A program made the position numbers and the translations under genes. Of a stretch of DNA of 64,000 nucleotides, positions 10,207 through 18,410 are shown one piece after another. The stretch is from Variovorax gossypii (GTDB lineage Bacteria > Pseudomonadota > Gammaproteobacteria > Burkholderiales > Burkholderiaceae_C): positions 310,001-374,000 of the forward strand of contig NZ_RXOE01000003.1 of assembly GCF_003965815.1 (NCBI RefSeq), read 5' to 3'. The notes beneath the pieces were generated by a model. That model was not told the DNA's origin. It saw only the letters and a list, made by a program, of their open reading frames with translations, and did no database searches. Positions within the stretch are counted from its first letter, which is position 1. Each line of letters begins with the position of its first letter.

Positions 10207-10237
10207 CATAAAAAAAGCACCGCATTGCGGTGCCTTT
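10207..10237 (-). terminator. Terminator between rpoZ and spoT
   Basis: Read leftward, GGCACCGCAATGCGGTGC forms a 7-bp stem and is followed by a run of T. It lies just after the rpoZ stop and should reduce gmk-rpoZ transcription into spoT, giving spoT at least partly its own promoter. Confidence 0.8.
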
Positions 10238-10258
10238 TCGTTGCAGGGCTGCGTCAGA

Positions 10259-10462
10259 TCAGCCCGGCACCTTCTTGAGCATTTCGAGGCCGATCTTGCC
10301 TTCTGCGATCTCGCGCAGGGCGGTCACGGCGGGCTTGTTCTTGCTCTCGATCTTGGGGGCGTGGCCCTGGCTCAGCATGCGCGCGCGGTAGGTGGCGGCC
10401 AGGACGAGCTGGAAGCGGTTCGGAATGTTGACGAGACAATCTTCGACGGTGATGCGGGCCAT
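10259..10462 (-). CDS. rpoZ: RNA polymerase omega subunit
   Basis: Omega assists assembly of RNA polymerase around beta-prime and is one of the sites through which ppGpp acts. The 67-residue product starts [17 protein letters not shown] and contains [12 protein letters not shown] and the [17 protein letters not shown] segment, which are typical of omega. It sits between gmk and spoT, the usual proteobacterial order. Confidence 0.96.
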   Translation of the reverse strand: MARITVEDCLVNIPNRFQLVLAATYRARMLSQGHAPKIESKNKPAVTALREIAEGKIGLEMLKKVPG

Positions 10463-10506
10463 GATGAGGATCTTTCGGTCGGTCTGGGAGCGGGTGGGCT
10501 CGGAAA

Positions 10507-11151
10507 TCAGGGGATGTTCAGTGCGGCGAAGGTGTCGGCACGCGCTCGGCGCTGCGCGGAATACCGGAGCCGCTGAGCGTGGACAATCGCCTTGAGATCG
10601 AAAAGTGCCCGCTCAAATAACTCGTTGATTATAACGAAGTCGAATTGTCCCGCCTGGGCCATCTCTTCGGCGGCGTTCTTCAGGCGCAGTTCGATGACCG
10701 AGGCGCTGTCTTCCCCGCGCCGTTCGAGCCGGGAGCGCAGTTCTTCCCAGCTGGGCGGCAGGATGAAGATCATGACCGCGTTGGCGAAGGTCTTGCGGAT
10801 CTGCAGCGCGCCCTGGAAGTCGATCTCGAGGATGACGTCGGCCCCCTGGGCGATGCGGTCTTCGACGGCCTTCTTGGAGGTGCCGTAGCGGTGGCCGTGC
10901 ACATGGGCCCATTCCACGAAGCCGTCGGCCGCGATCATCGCGTCGAACTCCGTCGGCGAGGCGAAGAAGTACTCGCGGCCATGCTTTTCCTGCCCGCGGG
11001 GCGACCGGGTCGTGTGGGAAACCGAGGGCTGGACCGCCGAATCGAGTTCCATCAGCGCCTTGACCAGGCTCGATTTGCCCGCGCCGCTGGGCGCCGCCAC
11101 CACGAAGATATTGCCGGGGTAATCCATTCTTTCGCTCGTCTTCGTCGTCAT
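10507..11151 (-). CDS. gmk: Guanylate kinase
   Basis: It phosphorylates GMP/dGMP to GDP/dGDP. The 214-residue product has the P-loop [13 protein letters not shown] near residue 20, the GMP-binding [21 protein letters not shown] and [11 protein letters not shown]. The start ATG overlaps the yicC stop by four bases (11148-11151), so the two genes are translationally coupled; rpoZ follows 44 bases downstream. Confidence 0.96.
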   Translation of the reverse strand: MTTKTSERMDYPGNIFVVAAPSGAGKSSLVKALMELDSAVQPSVSHTTRSPRGQEKHGREYFFASPTEFDAMIAADGFVEWAHVHGHRYGTSKKAVEDRIAQGADVILEIDFQGALQIRKTFANAVMIFILPPSWEELRSRLERRGEDSASVIELRLKNAAEEMAQAGQFDFVIINELFERALFDLKAIVHAQRLRYSAQRRARADTFAALNIP

Positions 11152-12071
11152 TCGATGTTCTGGACCTGCTCGCGCATCTGCTCGATCAGGACCTTCATGT
11201 CCACGCCGATGCGCGTGAGCTCCAGTGCCGCCGACTTCGAGCCCAGGGTGTTGGCCTCGCGGTGAAGCTCCTGGATCAGGAAATCGAGGCGCTTGCCGAT
11301 CTCGCCGCCCTTCTTGAGCAGCCGCTCGATCTCGTCCAGATGCGAGTTCAGCCGGGTGAGTTCCTCGGCCACGTCGATGCGGATCGCGAAGGCGGTGGCC
11401 TCAGTCAGCGCGCGGTCCTGGGCGGCTTCGGGCAGCGTACCGCCCGTGCCGGAGGTCAGGCCCATGGCCTCCTGCCAGCGCTCCAGGAAGCGGGTGCGCT
11501 GCTGCTCGACCAGTTGGGGCACCAGCGGGCCGGCCTGCTGCACCAGGGTGCGCAACTGGGCGAGATGGTCTTCGAGCATCTTTGCCAGCCGGGCGCCTTC
11601 GCGCTGGCGGGCCGACACCAGGCCTTCGAGCGCCTTGCCCGTCACTTCGAGCAGGTCGGGGCCCCAGTCGCCTCGGGTGGCGCTGTCGCCGCCGGCTAGG
11701 CGCAGCACGTCGGCCACGCTGAGCTCCCGTGCGCTGGGCAGCCATGCCTTGATGCTGTCCTGCACGCCGTTGAGCCGCTGCAGCAGCTTGACGGAGGGCT
11801 CGACCACGCCTCCCTGGGCCGCACTTTCGATGGCGGCCCGAACTTCGACCTTGCCGCGCTTGAGCTTGCCCGTGAGCAGCTCGCGCAGCGCGGTTTCGTG
11901 CTGGCGGAGTTCCTCCGGCAGCTTGAAGGTGAGATCGAGGAAGCGGCTGTTGACCGAGCGGATTTCAACCCCGAGCCGGCCCGCGGCGGAAGGCCGTGCT
12001 TCGGCTTCGGAGTGGCTGCCTGCGGGGCCGTTCTGGCCGCTGGCGTAGCCGGTCATGCTGTAAACTGGCAT
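11148..12071 (-). CDS. yicC: YicC-family endoribonuclease
   Basis: YicC proteins have been described as endoribonucleases that can promote sRNA decay. The 307-residue product starts with the family hallmark [11 protein letters not shown], has [21 protein letters not shown], and ends with the [18 protein letters not shown] motif. It is ~20 residues longer than E. coli YicC because of an Ala/Ser/Glu-rich insert at residues ~13-27, before the conserved VEIRSVNSR. It heads the leftward yicC-gmk-rpoZ set and is divergent from the Ser/Thr kinase gene. Confidence 0.93.
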   Translation of the reverse strand: MPVYSMTGYASGQNGPAGSHSEAEARPSAAGRLGVEIRSVNSRFLDLTFKLPEELRQHETALRELLTGKLKRGKVEVRAAIESAAQGGVVEPSVKLLQRLNGVQDSIKAWLPSARELSVADVLRLAGGDSATRGDWGPDLLEVTGKALEGLVSARQREGARLAKMLEDHLAQLRTLVQQAGPLVPQLVEQQRTRFLERWQEAMGLTSGTGGTLPEAAQDRALTEATAFAIRIDVAEELTRLNSHLDEIERLLKKGGEIGKRLDFLIQELHREANTLGSKSAALELTRIGVDMKVLIEQMREQVQNIE

Positions 12072-12162
12072 TGCGCCTCACTGTGGTTTTGCTTGCATGC
12101 ACCGAGGCGTCGGCACCGCGTTCGCTTGCCGCACCATCGCCTTCGGGCGAAACTCCCGGATT

Positions 12163-13170
12163 ATGTCAAAGGTCAAGCCTACGCCCCTGCCGCCCGATAC
12201 GGTCATTGGTGGTTACCGCGTTGTACGCCGGCTTTCCGCGGGCGGTTTCGGTGTCGTCTACCTCGCCATCGATTCCAGCGGACAGCAGGTTGCCATCAAG
12301 GAATATCTGCCGTCGTCGCTCGCCACCCGGGGGCCGGGCGAGCTTGCTCCGCAGGTGCCGCCGGAGAAGCTGTCCCTCTACCGGCTGGGCCTCAAGAGCT
12401 TCTTCGAGGAGGGGCGCTCCCTGGCGCAGATCTCGCACGCATCGGTGGTGAGCGTGCTCAACTTCTTCCGCGAGAACGAGACCGTCTACATGGTCATGAA
12501 CTACCTGGAGGGCGCGACCCTGCAGGATTTCGTGGTCACGGCGCGCGACCTGAAGAAGCAGAAGGTGTTCCGCGAGTCGACCATCCGCTCGCTTTTCGAC
12601 GAGATCCTGCGCGGCCTGCGCATCGTCCACCAGTACAAGATGCTGCACCTGGACATCAAGCCGGCCAACATCTTCGTTACCGACGACGACCGTGCCGTGC
12701 TGATCGACTTCGGCGCCGCGCGCGAAGTGCTCAGCAAGGAAGGCATCTTCATCCGCCCGATGTACACCCCTGGCTTCGCAGCCCCCGAGATGTACCGGCG
12801 CGATTCGTCCATGGGCCCCTGGACCGACATCTATGCCATCGGCGCCTGCATCTACGCCTGCATGCAGGGCTACCCGCCCAACGACGCGCCCCGGCGCATC
12901 GAGAAGGACCGCCTCAGCCTGTCGCTGTCGCGCCTTCGCGGCGTGTACTCCGACAACCTGATCGAGGTGGTCGAGTGGTGCATGTCGCTCGATCCGCTGT
13001 CGCGCCCGCAATCGGTCTTCGCGCTGCAGAAGGAGCTCAGCCGCGAGGGCGAGCGCCGCTATACGAAGCTCACGGTGGGCGAGAAGGTGCGCCTGTCGAT
13101 CGACAACATCCGTTCCTTCGACAAGAAGGGCCTGCCCAAGGCTGCCGCGCCCACCACGCGCCCTGCATGA
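12163..13170 (+). CDS. Serine/threonine protein kinase
   Basis: A Hanks-type protein kinase of 335 residues with no transmembrane segment, so probably soluble. It has a Gly-rich loop LSAGGFGVVY at ~residues 23-32, the ATP-anchoring Lys in QVAIKEYL, catalytic loop HLDIKPAN (HRDLKPxN in most kinases, so Arg is replaced by Leu), DFGAA, and an APE-like AAPEMY. The missing Arg in HRD means activation-loop control may differ. It lies four bases before a PP2C phosphatase gene, which suggests a reversible signalling pair. The target is unknown. I use the ATG at 12163 because the 22 codons before it lack a kinase fold and a ribosome binding site. Confidence 0.9.
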   Translation: MSKVKPTPLPPDTVIGGYRVVRRLSAGGFGVVYLAIDSSGQQVAIKEYLPSSLATRGPGELAPQVPPEKLSLYRLGLKSFFEEGRSLAQISHASVVSVLNFFRENETVYMVMNYLEGATLQDFVVTARDLKKQKVFRESTIRSLFDEILRGLRIVHQYKMLHLDIKPANIFVTDDDRAVLIDFGAAREVLSKEGIFIRPMYTPGFAAPEMYRRDSSMGPWTDIYAIGACIYACMQGYPPNDAPRRIEKDRLSLSLSRLRGVYSDNLIEVVEWCMSLDPLSRPQSVFALQKELSREGERRYTKLTVGEKVRLSIDNIRSFDKKGLPKAAAPTTRPA

Positions 13171-13174
13171 CATC

Positions 13175-14080
13175 ATGAAATTCTCCGTCTTCCAGGTCAG
13201 CCGCAAGGGCGGGCGTCTCAAGAACGAAGACCGCATGGGCTATTGCTACACGCGGGAATCGGGGTTGTTCGTGCTCGCCGACGGCATGGGCGGCCACCCG
13301 GAAGGCGAAGTGGCGGCGCAGCTCGCGCTGCAGACCATCGCCGCGCTGTTCCAGCGCGAGGCGCGCCCCACGGTGAAGGACGTGAAGTCGTTCCTGGCCG
13401 AATCGGCCATGGCCGCGCACCAGCAGATCATGCGCTACGCGAGCCACAAGGCCATGCTCGACACCCCGCGCACCACCGTTGTCGCGGCGGTGCTCCAGGG
13501 CAACGCCGCCACATGGATGCATTGCGGCGACTCGCGCCTGTACGTCGTGCGCGACGGCCGCCTGCTGGTGCGCACACGCGACCATTCGCACGCCGAGCGA
13601 CCCAAGCCGCACGGCTCCGACATGCCCGTCAACCGCAACCTGCTGCTGACCTGCCTCGGCTCGCCGACCACGCCGCTCTTCGACGTCTCGGCGCCGCTGC
13701 AGCTGCAGCGCGGCGACCGCATCATGCTGTGCTCCGACGGCGTCTGGGGCGTGCTCGACGACGAGCTGATCGTGCACACGCTTTCCTCCGGCAAGCCCGT
13801 GTCCGACGCCGCCCCCGACCTCGCCGAGATGGCCCTGCGCAAGGGCGGCAGCCACAGCGACAACGTCACGCTCATCGCGCTCGAATGGGAAATGCCCGAC
13901 AGCGCGGACGACCGCAGCGGCGTTTCCACCGAAACCATCGAGGATGGCGTGTTCGCCTCGACCATCCAGGCCGGCATGCCCGCGGACAACGAGATCGACG
14001 ATCTCGACGAAGACGCCATCGAGCGTTCCATCGCCGAGATCAACGAAGCCATCCGCCGATCGGCCGCGCGCAAGAGCTAG
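13175..14080 (+). CDS. PP2C-family Ser/Thr phosphatase
   Basis: A metal-dependent phosphatase of 301 residues. Metal-binding motifs are intact: KNEDRMGY, LADGMGGHPEGEVAA, GDSRLYVVRDG and DNVTLIAL, in the standard order of bacterial PPM phosphatases (PrpC/Stp type). About 60 acidic, low-complexity residues follow the domain (EIDDLDEDAIERSIAEINEA). Four bases separate it from the upstream kinase gene; together they probably form a kinase-phosphatase couple. The nucleotide-metabolism genes rph-rdgB-hemW follow. Confidence 0.92.
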   Translation: MKFSVFQVSRKGGRLKNEDRMGYCYTRESGLFVLADGMGGHPEGEVAAQLALQTIAALFQREARPTVKDVKSFLAESAMAAHQQIMRYASHKAMLDTPRTTVVAAVLQGNAATWMHCGDSRLYVVRDGRLLVRTRDHSHAERPKPHGSDMPVNRNLLLTCLGSPTTPLFDVSAPLQLQRGDRIMLCSDGVWGVLDDELIVHTLSSGKPVSDAAPDLAEMALRKGGSHSDNVTLIALEWEMPDSADDRSGVSTETIEDGVFASTIQAGMPADNEIDDLDEDAIERSIAEINEAIRRSAARKS

Positions 14081-14134
14081 CTGAACAGGCCGCGCGACAG
14101 CGGCCGCCCCTTTTTTCTTTTCTTGGATTCGACA

Positions 14135-14866
14135 ATGACTGCTTTCACACGAAGCGGCGGCCGCGCCGCCGACCAGCTGCGCCCGGTGCGCATCACCCGC
14201 GGCTTCACCATCCATGCCGAAGGCTCGGTGCTCATCGAGTTCGGCCAGACTCGCGTGCTGTGCACCGCCTCCGTCGAGGAGAAGGTTCCGCCGCACAAGA
14301 AGGGCAGCGGCGAAGGCTGGGTCACGGCCGAATACGGCATGCTGCCGCGCGCCACGCACACCCGCAGCAGCCGCGAGGCCGCCAAGGGCAAGCAGACCGG
14401 TCGCACGCAGGAAATCCAGCGCCTCATCGGCCGCTCGATGCGCGCCGTGTTCGACCTCGCCGCGCTCGGCGAACGCACCATCCACCTCGACTGCGATGTG
14501 CTGCAGGCCGACGGCGGCACGCGCACCGCGGCCATCACCGGCGCCTTCGTCGCCGCGCAGGACGCCGTCGACAAGCTGATCGCCTCCGGCGCCCTGGCCG
14601 CCTCGCCCATCAAGGGCCACGTGGCCGCCATCTCGGTCGGCATCGTCGAAGGCACGCCGCTGCTCGACCTCGAGTACACCGAGGACTCGGCCTGCGACAC
14701 CGACATGAACGTCGTCATGACCGGCGCCGGTCACTTCGTCGAAGTGCAGGGCACCGCCGAAGGCGTGGCCTTCACGCGCGAGGAAATGAACATCCTGCTC
14801 GGCCTGGCCGAGAAGGGCATCGGCGAGCTCGTGACCCTGCAGAAGCAGGCACTGCTCGAGAGCTGA
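14135..14866 (+). CDS. rph: Ribonuclease PH
   Basis: A phosphorolytic 3'-5' exonuclease that trims tRNA 3' ends. The 243-residue product has [19 protein letters not shown] at the N-terminus, then [17 protein letters not shown], and [17 protein letters not shown], all conserved in RNase PH. I use the ATG at 14135; an upstream TTG at 14123 is in frame but unlikely. rdgB follows within three bases. Confidence 0.95.
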   Translation: MTAFTRSGGRAADQLRPVRITRGFTIHAEGSVLIEFGQTRVLCTASVEEKVPPHKKGSGEGWVTAEYGMLPRATHTRSSREAAKGKQTGRTQEIQRLIGRSMRAVFDLAALGERTIHLDCDVLQADGGTRTAAITGAFVAAQDAVDKLIASGALAASPIKGHVAAISVGIVEGTPLLDLEYTEDSACDTDMNVVMTGAGHFVEVQGTAEGVAFTREEMNILLGLAEKGIGELVTLQKQALLES

Positions 14867-14869
14867 TCC

Positions 14870-15475
14870 ATGAAGCTGGTCCTGGCCTCCAACAACGCGG
14901 GCAAGCTCGCCGAGCTCCAGCAGCTCTTCGCGGAGCTGGCCGTCACCCTCGTTCCGCAATCGGCGCTGGGCGTGGGCGAGGCCGAGGAGCCCTTCCGTAC
15001 CTTCGTCGAGAACGCGCTGACCAAGGCACGCCATGCCAGCGCAGCCACCGGCCTGCCGGCCATGGCGGACGACGCGGGCCTGTGCGTCGATGCCTTCGGC
15101 GGCCTGCCGGGCGTCGACACCGCCTACTACGCCACGCAGTTCGGCTACGCCAAGGGCGATGCCAACAACGTGAAGGCGCTGCTCGAGCAGCTGGACGGCG
15201 TGGCGAATCGCCGTGCGGCGCTGGTGAGCACGCTGGTCGCGCTGCGCAGCCATGACGACCCCGAGCCGCTCATCGCCGTCGGCCGCGTGGTCGGCGAGAT
15301 CGCGCCCGCGCCCGTCGGCGACAACGGCTTCGGCTTCGACCCCGTCATGTACCTGCCGGCCTTCGGCAAGACCTTCGCGCAGCTGCCGCCCGAAGTGAAG
15401 AACGCGAACAGCCACCGCGGCCGCGCGGCGCAAGCCATGCTGGCGCTGATGCGCGAACGCTGGCTGCAGTCCTGA
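14870..15475 (+). CDS. rdgB: XTP/dITP diphosphatase (RdgB/HAM1 family)
   Basis: It hydrolyses non-canonical purine triphosphates such as dITP, XTP and ITP to monophosphates, keeping them out of DNA and RNA. The 201-residue product has the N-terminal SNNAGKLAELQQLF, the metal/substrate motif ADDAGLCVDAFGGLPGV and GDNGFGFDPV near the C-terminus. Its stop shares bases with the hemW ATG (TGATGG), so the pair is coupled. Confidence 0.95.
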   Translation: MKLVLASNNAGKLAELQQLFAELAVTLVPQSALGVGEAEEPFRTFVENALTKARHASAATGLPAMADDAGLCVDAFGGLPGVDTAYYATQFGYAKGDANNVKALLEQLDGVANRRAALVSTLVALRSHDDPEPLIAVGRVVGEIAPAPVGDNGFGFDPVMYLPAFGKTFAQLPPEVKNANSHRGRAAQAMLALMRERWLQS

Positions 15476-16737
15476 TGGCCACCACCTTCCCGATCCAGCC
15501 GGCGCAGCCTGTCGGTGCTGCGCAGGCCAACGACGTGCTGCACTGGATGCGGCCCGGTCCGCTGCAGCTCAGCGCGCTGCCGCCGCTGTCGCTGTACATC
15601 CACCTGCCGTGGTGCCTGCGCAAGTGCCCGTACTGCGACTTCAACTCGCACGAATGGCGCGCGACCAGCGAGGCGGACATCGACGGCATTCCCGAAGCGG
15701 CGTACATCGACGCGCTCGTGGCCGACCTCGATGCCGCGCTGCCGCTCATCTGGGGCCGCACCGTCCACACCATCTTCATCGGCGGCGGCACGCCGAGCCT
15801 GTTTTCCCCGCAGGCCATCGACCGCCTGCTGGGCGACATGCGCGCGCGCCTGAAGCTCACGCCCGACTGCGAGATCACCCTCGAGGCCAACCCCGGCACC
15901 TTCGAGCGCAACCGCTTCCGTGCCTACCGTTCCGCCGGCGTCACGCGCCTGTCGGTGGGCGTGCAGAGCTTCAATGACGAACACCTGAAGGCGCTGGGCC
16001 GCGTGCACGACCGCGCGCAGGCCATTGCAGCGCTCGAAGAGGCCGCCGCCACCTTCGACACCTTCAACCTCGACCTGATGTACGCCCTGCCGGGCCAGAC
16101 CCTGGAAGGCCTCGACGCCGACCTGTCGCAGGCGCTGGCGCTCGCGCCGCCGCACCTCTCGGTGTACCACCTGACCATCGAGCCCAACACCTGGTTCGCC
16201 AAGTTCCCGCCCACGCTGCCCGAGGACGACATCGCCTACGCCATGCTCGACCGCATCACCGAGCGCACCGGCGCCAAGGGCATGTCGCGCTACGAGGTGT
16301 CGGCCTATGCGCGCGAGGGGCATCAGTGCGCGCACAACCTCAATTACTGGCAGTTCGGCGACTACCTTGGCATCGGCGCAGGCGCGCACAGCAAGCTGAG
16401 CTTTGCGCACCGCATCGTGCGCCAGGTCCGCTTTCGCGAGCCGCGTCTGTACATGGACAACGCCCGCGCAGGCGCGGCGGTGTCGCAGAGCGACGAAGTG
16501 GCGCTGGCTGACCTGCCGTTCGAGTTCATGCTCAACGCGCTGCGACTGAAGCAGGGCTTTACGCTGCCGCAGTTCAGCGAGCGCACCGGGCTGGCGATGA
16601 CCTCCATCCAGCGCGGCCTCGAGGAGGCGGAGCGCAAGGGACTCGTGGCGCGCGACCTGTTCCGCGTATGGCCGACCGAGCGCGGACTGGACTTCCTGAG
16701 CGACCTGCAGGCGATGTTTCTGCCCGACGGGGAGTAG
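15475..16737 (+). CDS. hemW: Radical SAM heme chaperone HemW
   Basis: HemW is a radical SAM protein related to HemN that binds and delivers heme. The 420-residue product has the cluster motif CLRKCPYCDF (C-x3-C-x2-C), HTIFIGGGTPSLFSP, and EANPGTFERNRF. A C-terminal winged-helix-like domain (LEEAERKGLVARD) follows. HemW rather than the anaerobic oxidase HemN is inferred from length and from the rph-rdgB-hemW order common in beta-proteobacteria. Confidence 0.93.
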   Translation: MATTFPIQPAQPVGAAQANDVLHWMRPGPLQLSALPPLSLYIHLPWCLRKCPYCDFNSHEWRATSEADIDGIPEAAYIDALVADLDAALPLIWGRTVHTIFIGGGTPSLFSPQAIDRLLGDMRARLKLTPDCEITLEANPGTFERNRFRAYRSAGVTRLSVGVQSFNDEHLKALGRVHDRAQAIAALEEAAATFDTFNLDLMYALPGQTLEGLDADLSQALALAPPHLSVYHLTIEPNTWFAKFPPTLPEDDIAYAMLDRITERTGAKGMSRYEVSAYAREGHQCAHNLNYWQFGDYLGIGAGAHSKLSFAHRIVRQVRFREPRLYMDNARAGAAVSQSDEVALADLPFEFMLNALRLKQGFTLPQFSERTGLAMTSIQRGLEEAERKGLVARDLFRVWPTERGLDFLSDLQAMFLPDGE

Positions 16738-16769
16738 GGCGGCGCGGTCGGCTTAAAATTGCAGGCTTC

Positions 16770-16857
16770 GGAGAGTTGGGTGAGTGGTTTAAACCAGCAG
16801 TCTTGAAAACTGCCGACGTGAAAGCGTCCGTGAGTTCGAATCTCACACTCTCCGCCA
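16770..16857 (+). tRNA. tRNA-Ser(TGA), integration target
   Basis: An 88-nt type II tRNA with acceptor GGAGAGT/ACTCTCC, discriminator G, encoded CCA, a long variable arm and anticodon TGA at 16804-16806. A TAAAAT-like -10 lies at ~16753-16759. Its last 14 bases are part of the 23-bp direct repeat that flanks the downstream element, so this is the reconstituted copy at the left junction. Confidence 0.96.
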
Positions 16858-16866
16858 GAATCAATC
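16844..16866 (+). repeat. Left attachment-site repeat in tRNA-Ser
   Basis: Twenty-three bases, starting CACACTCTCCGCCA at 16844, are repeated exactly at 24305-24327. The repeat covers the last 14 bases of tRNA-Ser and nine bases beyond. Similarity continues imperfectly for ~50 bases through a terminator in both copies. Confidence 0.88.
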
Positions 16867-16880
16867 CTTGGCGGTATTTG

Positions 16881-16914
16881 AAAGTCCCTCGCAGTCCATG
16901 CGGCGGGACTTTTT
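16881..16914 (+). terminator. Terminator after tRNA-Ser, left copy
   Basis: AAAGTCCC pairs with GGGACTTT around an inner CGCA/TGCG stem, followed by a T-run. It ends the tRNA-Ser transcript. A diverged copy lies at 24342-24376 after the right repeat, so the element and the chromosome each carried a terminator next to the crossover. Confidence 0.8.
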
Positions 16915-17016
16915 CATTGGGGCAGATGTCCTTTTCGGTCCGGTGCGATCTGCCACAGATCCCCCCTAGCCGAACGCCAAACGTGGCATCAATCATGGTA
17001 TTTTCAAGCCGATACC

Positions 17017-17384
17017 ATGACCCTCACTGTTAAAGCTGTTGATGCGGCCAAACCGCGCGAGAAGGCCTACAAGCTGACCGACGCGCACGGCCTTTATTTG
17101 TTCGTCTCGCCGACCGGTGCGAAGAGCTGGCGAGCGAACTACACCGCCAGCGGAAAGCAAAAGACGAAGACCTATGGTCTCTATCCTGCGGTAAGCCTCG
17201 CTGATGCACGCAAAGCGCATGCGTCTTCTCGCGAGGGGCCGCCAGCGGCTGCCGCAGCGCCGACCTTCGAAGCCGTGGCGCGCGACTGGCTCAAGGCGAA
17301 GCTGCCGACCCTCTCCAACGGCAAGCATCAAATTCAGGTCGAGAACACATTGGAGCGGTATGCATTCCCTCTGCTCGGCTCTGG
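17017..17384 (+). pseudogene. Tyrosine integrase, N-terminal fragment
   Basis: The first ~120 residues match the arm-type DNA-binding domain (DUF4102) of P4-like tyrosine recombinases: LTVKAVDAAKPREKAYKLTD, GLYLFVSPTGAKSW, KTYGLYPAVSLADARKAH, then the start of the SAM-like core-binding domain (TFEAVARDWL, NTLERYAFPLLG). The catalytic domain (R-H-x-x-R...Y) is missing. At ~17376-17382 the sequence switches to the C-terminus of a terminase in another frame, so the gene ends in a deletion junction. Its position beside tRNA-Ser and its orientation fit the original integrase of the element. Confidence 0.85.
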
Positions 17385-17927
17385 TACGTGGGCACCGACA
17401 CGGCAAAGGACTTGATCTACGGGCGCCTGTGCGTCGAGAAGAGAGGTGCCGGCTTCGTTCACTTCAGCAAGGACTTGCCGCAGGAGTTCTATACGCAGCT
17501 CACCTCCGAGGCGCGCGTGCCGCAGCGCGTGGCCGGTGGCGAAGCCTACCGGTGGATGAAGTCGCCGGGCGCTCGCAATGAGGCGTTGGACTCCACCGTC
17601 TACGCGGTCTTCTGCACACACATGCTCGGGCTGCACCTGTACACCGGAAAGATGTGGGAGCGGTTGGAGTCCATCGTTCAGCCGCCAACGGCAGATCTGT
17701 TTCGCGTGGAACAGACTGCAGAGGTTTCACCGGCGGATATTCCACGCGAAACGCAATCGGTCGAGCAGCCTTCCGAACCAGCGAGCGTCGAGCCGAGCGC
17801 GATGAAGACGCCTTCGTCTCCCGTACTGACAGCACCGTTGCCGCCAGTCGCACCCACGAAACCGGCACTGCCGCGCCGGGCTATCCAACGTCCTTTCCGT
17901 CAATCTCATTCAGCTAGAACATGGTGA
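17376..17927 (+). pseudogene. Phage terminase large subunit, C-terminal fragment
   Basis: The frame beginning RLWYVGTDTAKDLIYGR continues with HFSKDLPQEFYTQL, GGEAYRWMKSPGARNEALD and VYAVFCTHMLG. These are the end of the nuclease domain of lambda gpA-like terminase large subunits, which cut and package phage DNA. A Pro/Ser-rich tail follows residue ~110. The ATPase and most of the nuclease domain are missing, removed by the deletion that joined it to the integrase fragment. Any protein made from the internal GTG at 17388 would be inactive. Confidence 0.82.
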
Positions 17928-18242
17928 GCAACACGAACCAAAACGATATCGTTCTCGACATCCTTTTTCGCGTGCAAGACGCACTTGTTAAGGCAAAAGG
18001 CGAACTGACGCCCGAGTTGGTGAAGGGGGTGGAGGCGAGCGTCCGCGCCGATTGGGGCGGTGCGCGTGTTCATCGCGAAGCACCGTGGCGAGGGGCACAG
18101 CAACCGCAACAGTCGGATCATGAGAGATTACCTCGGCGGGGAGCGATTGAAGCTGCTTGCCCGTCGCTATGAGCTTTCGGAGCGCCAGGTTCTGCGGATC
18201 GTCAAGCGTCCCAGCGCCTTTGTCTCAAAATGGCTTCGCTGA
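17921..18242 (+). pseudogene. Mor-type phage regulator, frameshifted
   Basis: One frame gives MVSNTNQNDIVLDILF through VKGVEASVRADWGG; the next frame gives RVFIAKHRGEGHSNRN, then YLGGERLKLLARRYELSERQ. Together they read as one ~105-residue protein of the Mor transcription activator family (middle-operon activators of Mu-like phages), ending in a helix-turn-helix. The frames join at the TGGGGCGG run near 18053-18060 and need one base removed. This is either a real disabling insertion or a homopolymer sequencing error. Confidence 0.65.
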
Positions 18243-18410
18243 ACTCATGAATGAGGGGTGGCACTCGGCGTCTCGACTAGGCGCGCGAAAACTGGTGGAA
18301 ACCCCTCGTTGTGCGGGAAATATCGAATACACAATCTAAAGATGGCACTGTCATCCGTTGCGTTTGTTTAACGATGAGGCGTGAGTCCTTTTTCTAGTGA
18401 AGATTAAATA

